Shown: one piece after another, positions 45,152-47,766 of the stretch
Numbering within the stretch: the stretch's first letter is position 1
Layout: each line of letters opens with the position of its first letter
Origin: Micromonospora zingiberis
GTDB taxonomy: Bacteria; Actinomycetota; Actinomycetes; Mycobacteriales; Micromonosporaceae
Length of the DNA: 47,766 bases
Direction: 5' to 3'
Assembly: GCF_004331455.1 (NCBI RefSeq)
Contig: NZ_SJJR01000031.1
Span: 1-47,766 of the forward strand
Position numbers and translations under genes: made by a program
The notes under the pieces: generated by a model
Told to the model about the DNA's origin: nothing
What the model saw: the letters and a program-made list of their open reading frames with translations, nothing else
The model's database searches: none

Positions 45152-45733
45152 GTGCCCAGCGCGCTGATCATCGTGGACGTGCAGAAGGACTTCTGTGAGG
45201 GCGGTTCGCTGGCCGTCGCGGGCGGCGCCGGGGTGGCCGCCGGGATCTCCCGGTTGCTGGCCAGCGAGCCGGATCGCTGGGATCACGTGGTGGCGACGAA
45301 GGACTACCACATCGATCCGGGCATCCACTTCGGCAATCCACCGGACTTCGTGAGCACCTGGCCCGAGCACTGCGTGGTCGGCACCCCGGGCTCGGAGTTC
45401 CACCCGGAGTTGGCCACCGATCGGGTGGCGGCCATCTTCCACAAGGGCGAATACGCCGCCGCGTACTCCGGATTCGAGGGGCACGCCCAGGACGGCGAGG
45501 GTCTGGCCGACTGGTTGCGCCGGCACCACGTCGACCGGGTCGACGTGGTCGGCATCGCCACCGACCACTGCGTACGGGCCACCGCCCTGGACGCCGCTGA
45601 GGAGGGTTTCGCCACCACCGTGCTGCTCGACCTGACCGCGGCCGTCGCACCGGACACCCTCGACGTCGCGCTGCGGGCGTTCGACGGTGCCGGGATCACC
45701 ACGCACGGCGCACCTGTGATCAGGACCGCATGA
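45152..45733 (+). CDS. pncA: Nicotinamidase/pyrazinamidase
   Basis: A 193-residue isochorismatase-fold amidase that converts nicotinamide to nicotinate. The catalytic triad is Asp9 (LIIVDVQKDF), Lys98 (FHKGEY) and Cys140 (GIATDHCVRAT). Metal ligands are in KDYHIDPGIHF and WPEHC. The GTG start has AGAGGAG about 9 nt upstream. If this organism meets pyrazinamide, the enzyme would activate it as in Mycobacterium. Confidence 0.95.
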   Translation: MPSALIIVDVQKDFCEGGSLAVAGGAGVAAGISRLLASEPDRWDHVVATKDYHIDPGIHFGNPPDFVSTWPEHCVVGTPGSEFHPELATDRVAAIFHKGEYAAAYSGFEGHAQDGEGLADWLRRHHVDRVDVVGIATDHCVRATALDAAEEGFATTVLLDLTAAVAPDTLDVALRAFDGAGITTHGAPVIRTA

Positions 45734-45804
45734 TTCGGTAATTCGTTGGCGGTCGTCGTACCCCCGGTCGAGGATGTCCGGCGGAGGTACGGACCGAATT
45801 GAAC

Positions 45805-47028
45805 ATGAAGCCTTACCGGGAGGCGCTCGCCCTACCCGGTCTGCGGTCGTTGCTGCTGGTGGCAGTGCTGGCACGGGTTCCGTTGACGGCGACCGGGGTC
45901 ACGCTGACCTTCTACGTCGTGCAGGACCTCGGGCGCGGCTACGGCGCGGCCGGACTGGTCGGCGCGGCGATCACCGTCGGCGCGGCGGTCGGCGGTCCGC
46001 TGCTCGGCCGGCTGGTGGACCGCCGTGGACTGCGTCCCGTTCTGGTCCTCACCACCGTGGCCGAGGCGATCTTCTGGTCCACCGCGCCGGTGCTGTCGTA
46101 CGCCCTGCTGTTGCCGGCCGCGTTCCTCGCCGGCCTGCTGGCCCTGCCGATCTTCTCGGTGATCCGGCAGTCCGTCGCCGCGCTGGTGCCGCCGGAGAAG
46201 CGGCGGCCGGCGTACGCGCTGGACTCGATGTCGGTCGAGCTGTCGTTCATGATCGGTCCCGCCCTCGCCACGGTCGGCGTCACCACCATCTCGGCCCGCC
46301 TCACGCTCTACCTGGTCGGGGCCGGAATCGTCGTCGCCGGGGCGGTGCTCTGGCTGCTCAATCCGCCGGTACGCAGCGCCAGCGAGGCGACCGGACCGCA
46401 GCCCAGGATCGCCCGCCGGCAGTGGCTCACCTCCCGCATGGTCGCCGTGTTCGCGGTGAGCGCCGCAGCCACCCTGGTGCTCGGCGGCACCGACGTGGCG
46501 GTCATCGCCGTACTGCGGGAGAACGGCGACGCCGCCTTCACCGGCGCGGTGCTCTCGGTGTGGGCGGTCGCGTCGCTGGTCGGCGGCTTCGCCTACGGCG
46601 CGGTCCGCCGCTCGGTCACCCCGGTCGCGTTGATGGGCGCGTTGAGCCTGTGCACCATCCCGGTCGGGCTCGGCGGATCCCACTGGTGGCTGCTCTGCCT
46701 GGCGCTGATCCCCGCCGGGGCGCTCTGCGCACCGACCATCGCGGCCACCTCCGACACGGTCAGCCAACTCGCTCCGGCGAGCGTCCGGGGCGAGGCGATG
46801 GGCCTGCACGGCTCCGCGGTCACCGTCGGCATCGCCGTCGGCGCCCCGCTGGCCGGCGCGGTGATCGACGCCTCGGCACCACTGTGGGGCTTCGCCGTGA
46901 CCGGCGCGGTCGGCGCCCTGGTGGCCCTGGCGGTACTACCGATCGAGCTACGCCACCGCCGCGCCGACGCCACCACCGAGACCACCCACGAAGACACCAC
47001 CCCCACCCTCACCCCCACCGCCTCCTGA
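45805..47028 (+). CDS. MFS transporter
   Basis: A 407-residue, twelve-helix major facilitator. MKPYREALALPGLRSLLLVAVLARVP is typical of actinobacterial MFS efflux proteins; the loop between helices 2 and 3 has GRLVDRRGLRPVL. A His-rich, Thr/Pro-rich tail ends the protein. TTG 45799, two codons upstream, is another start; GGAGG lies 12 nt before it. The substrate is unknown. The gene may be co-transcribed with pncB-pncA. Confidence 0.88.
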   Translation: MKPYREALALPGLRSLLLVAVLARVPLTATGVTLTFYVVQDLGRGYGAAGLVGAAITVGAAVGGPLLGRLVDRRGLRPVLVLTTVAEAIFWSTAPVLSYALLLPAAFLAGLLALPIFSVIRQSVAALVPPEKRRPAYALDSMSVELSFMIGPALATVGVTTISARLTLYLVGAGIVVAGAVLWLLNPPVRSASEATGPQPRIARRQWLTSRMVAVFAVSAAATLVLGGTDVAVIAVLRENGDAAFTGAVLSVWAVASLVGGFAYGAVRRSVTPVALMGALSLCTIPVGLGGSHWWLLCLALIPAGALCAPTIAATSDTVSQLAPASVRGEAMGLHGSAVTVGIAVGAPLAGAVIDASAPLWGFAVTGAVGALVALAVLPIELRHRRADATTETTHEDTTPTLTPTAS

Positions 47029-47127
47029 CCCCCCACCCACCATCACCACACCCGCCCCGCATCAACCCCCTCCACCCACCCGCCTCACCTAACCGCGCCC
47101 CCTCCCCCCTCCACCCACCCGCCTCGC
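47029..47127. repeat. C-rich degenerate repeats after the MFS gene
   Basis: CTCCACCCACCCGCCTC occurs twice (about 47068 and 47108), each followed by A/GCCTA. A strongly C-biased, G-poor strand without coding potential. Confidence 0.6.
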
Positions 47128-47390
47128 CTAGGTTCTGTCTCACGGATCTTGTTGGTCAGGGACGGCGGGTAGGCCGATCGAAGTTCGACGAGTCGAGCAA
47201 GGCGTGGGTACCGAGGATGTCGTACCTGGCCGCCTGGTCGCGCCAGTGCCTGCACCGTTGAAGCCGCGTCCGACCTGACTGCGTTGCTCGTCCACGGCGC
47301 GATCCAACATCGCTGGTCGACCTCCTGGACCTAGCCGTGGATCTTGGTACGGAACGGCCCCCATGGGGGCCGTTCCGTACCAAGATCCAC
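47128..47390 (-). mobile_element. Decayed IS5-like element (right copy, inverted)
   Basis: Starts with CTAGGTTCTGTCTCACGG, the same end as the left copy at 165-483. Read on the minus strand, 47128-47319 follows the left copy's 286-483 with many substitutions and shares its frame break: RSQVGRGFN in one frame, WRDQAARYDILG in the next. A second CTAG is at 47331-47334, and a palindrome of the shared family follows. Because both copies share the break, they descend from an already inactive form. Confidence 0.6.
47337..47390. repeat. Perfect 54-bp palindrome, GGATCTTGG family, copy 4
   Basis: Every base from 47337 to 47363 is complementary to 47364-47390, with no loop; the centre is CCCCATGGGG. 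Arms begin GTGGATCTTGGTACGG. It is the most symmetric copy of the family. Confidence 0.93.
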
Positions 47391-47500
47391 GAGCCCGACC
47401 TAACCGCGCCCCCTCCCGCCTAACCGCACCCGCTCCACCTGACCACACCGCCCCACCTGACTGCACCCACCCCACCTGACTGCGCCCCTCCACCCGACCG
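47391..47500. repeat. Degenerate 18-20 bp repeats
   Basis: Five or six variants of CCACCTGACTGCACCC (earlier ones CCTAACCGCGCCCC) follow each other, again on a C-rich strand. No coding potential. Confidence 0.6.
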
Positions 47501-47503
47501 CGT

Positions 47504-47568
47504 CAGCAACTTCATGGATGTTGCTGGCTCAGCTCGCGGTCGAGGCAGCAACATCCATGAAGTTGCTG
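47504..47568. repeat. Palindrome of a second family (CAGCAACTTCATGG)
   Basis: Perfect 23-bp arms starting CAGCAACTTCATGG (47504-47526 and 47546-47568) with a 19-nt loop. Unrelated in sequence to the GGATCTTGG family. Confidence 0.92.
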
Positions 47569-47585
47569 GCTCGACGCGAAACGGG

Positions 47586-47766
47586 ACGAGGCGCGACGTG
47601 AGGCGACGCGACGTGAGGCGACGCGACGCGAGGCGACGCGACGCGAGGCGACGCGAGGCGACGCGAGGCGACGCGAGGCGACGCGAGGCGACGCGAGGCG
47701 ACGCGAGGCGACGCGAGGCGACGCGAGGCGACGCGAGGCGACGCGAGGCGACGCGAGGCGACGCGA
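47586..47766. repeat. 10-bp tandem array at the right end
   Basis: Units of 15 bp (ACGTGAGGCGACGCG, then ACGCGAGGCGACGCG) pass into about twelve copies of the 10-mer ACGCGAGGCG up to the last base. The shift from 15 to 10 bp shows growth by loss of one GACGC piece. The array is cut by the window edge. Confidence 0.93.

Overview
The window reads as a complete contig from a very GC-rich actinobacterium, most likely Micromonospora or a close Micromonosporaceae relative. The evidence is the GC-rich third codon positions, the Mycobacterium-like gene order clpS-DUF2017-mec-cysO-cysM-...-rph-rdgB, the actinobacterial hut cluster with a formimidoylglutamate deiminase, and the GGAAGGGCCCCTT-type dispersed repeats I associate with Micromonospora. 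Both ends run into short tandem arrays (8-bp units at the left, 10-bp units at the right), which is where a short-read assembly typically breaks. No prophage, CRISPR array or rRNA was seen; there is one tRNA gene, tRNA-Leu(TAG).

Layout. 1-480: tandem array and a decayed IS5-like element with a large palindrome. 480-7090: a membrane protein, then a copper/thiol-redox block made of ycnI and a copC-copD fusion on the minus strand, divergent from an ECF sigma factor, a MauE-like DCGCFG membrane protein, a DsbA-like CPAC protein and a secreted/membrane protein. 7071-9695: a CbiMNQO-type cobalt/nickel importer (cbiM, PDGLE protein, cbiQ, cbiO) behind a perfect 16-bp inverted repeat. 9870-13239: thiol peroxidase, tRNA-Leu, acetyltransferase, bacterial expansin and MOSC protein. 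13244-23885: a cell-surface polysaccharide region (methyltransferase, LCP ligase, polyprenyl-phosphate sugar transferase, two glycosyltransferases, flippase, polymerase/ligase, acyltransferase-SGNH), followed by a glycosyltransferase remnant. 24093-25988: a membrane-bound trypsin-fold protein that has lost all three catalytic residues. 26146-34042: a histidine-utilisation operon (RpiR-type regulator, hutU, M20 amidohydrolase, hutF, hutI, hutH). 34111-39320: rdgB, rph, MBL hydrolase, cysM, cysO, mec, DUF2017 and clpS, all on the minus strand. 39436-47028: a degenerate GTPase-like protein, a large LuxR-type (LAL) regulator, pncB, pncA and an MFS transporter. 47029-47766: a gene-free tail with repeats.

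How the genes work together. The hut genes would take histidine to glutamate through the HutF branch, with the M20 enzyme possibly replacing HutG. Mec, CysO and CysM form the thiocarboxylate-dependent cysteine route; CysO here has a 26-residue tail after its Gly-Gly and would need processing. PncA and PncB salvage nicotinamide to NAD. The copper block pairs secreted proteins predicted to begin with histidine after signal cleavage with thiol-redox partners and their own sigma factor, and is the best candidate for an under-described system. A second theme is repeat biology: four long palindromes of one family sit at 3' ends of genes, two of them with an IS5-like transposase remnant in inverted orientation near the two ends, and a different repeat supplies the stop of hutU and the apparent start of the next gene.
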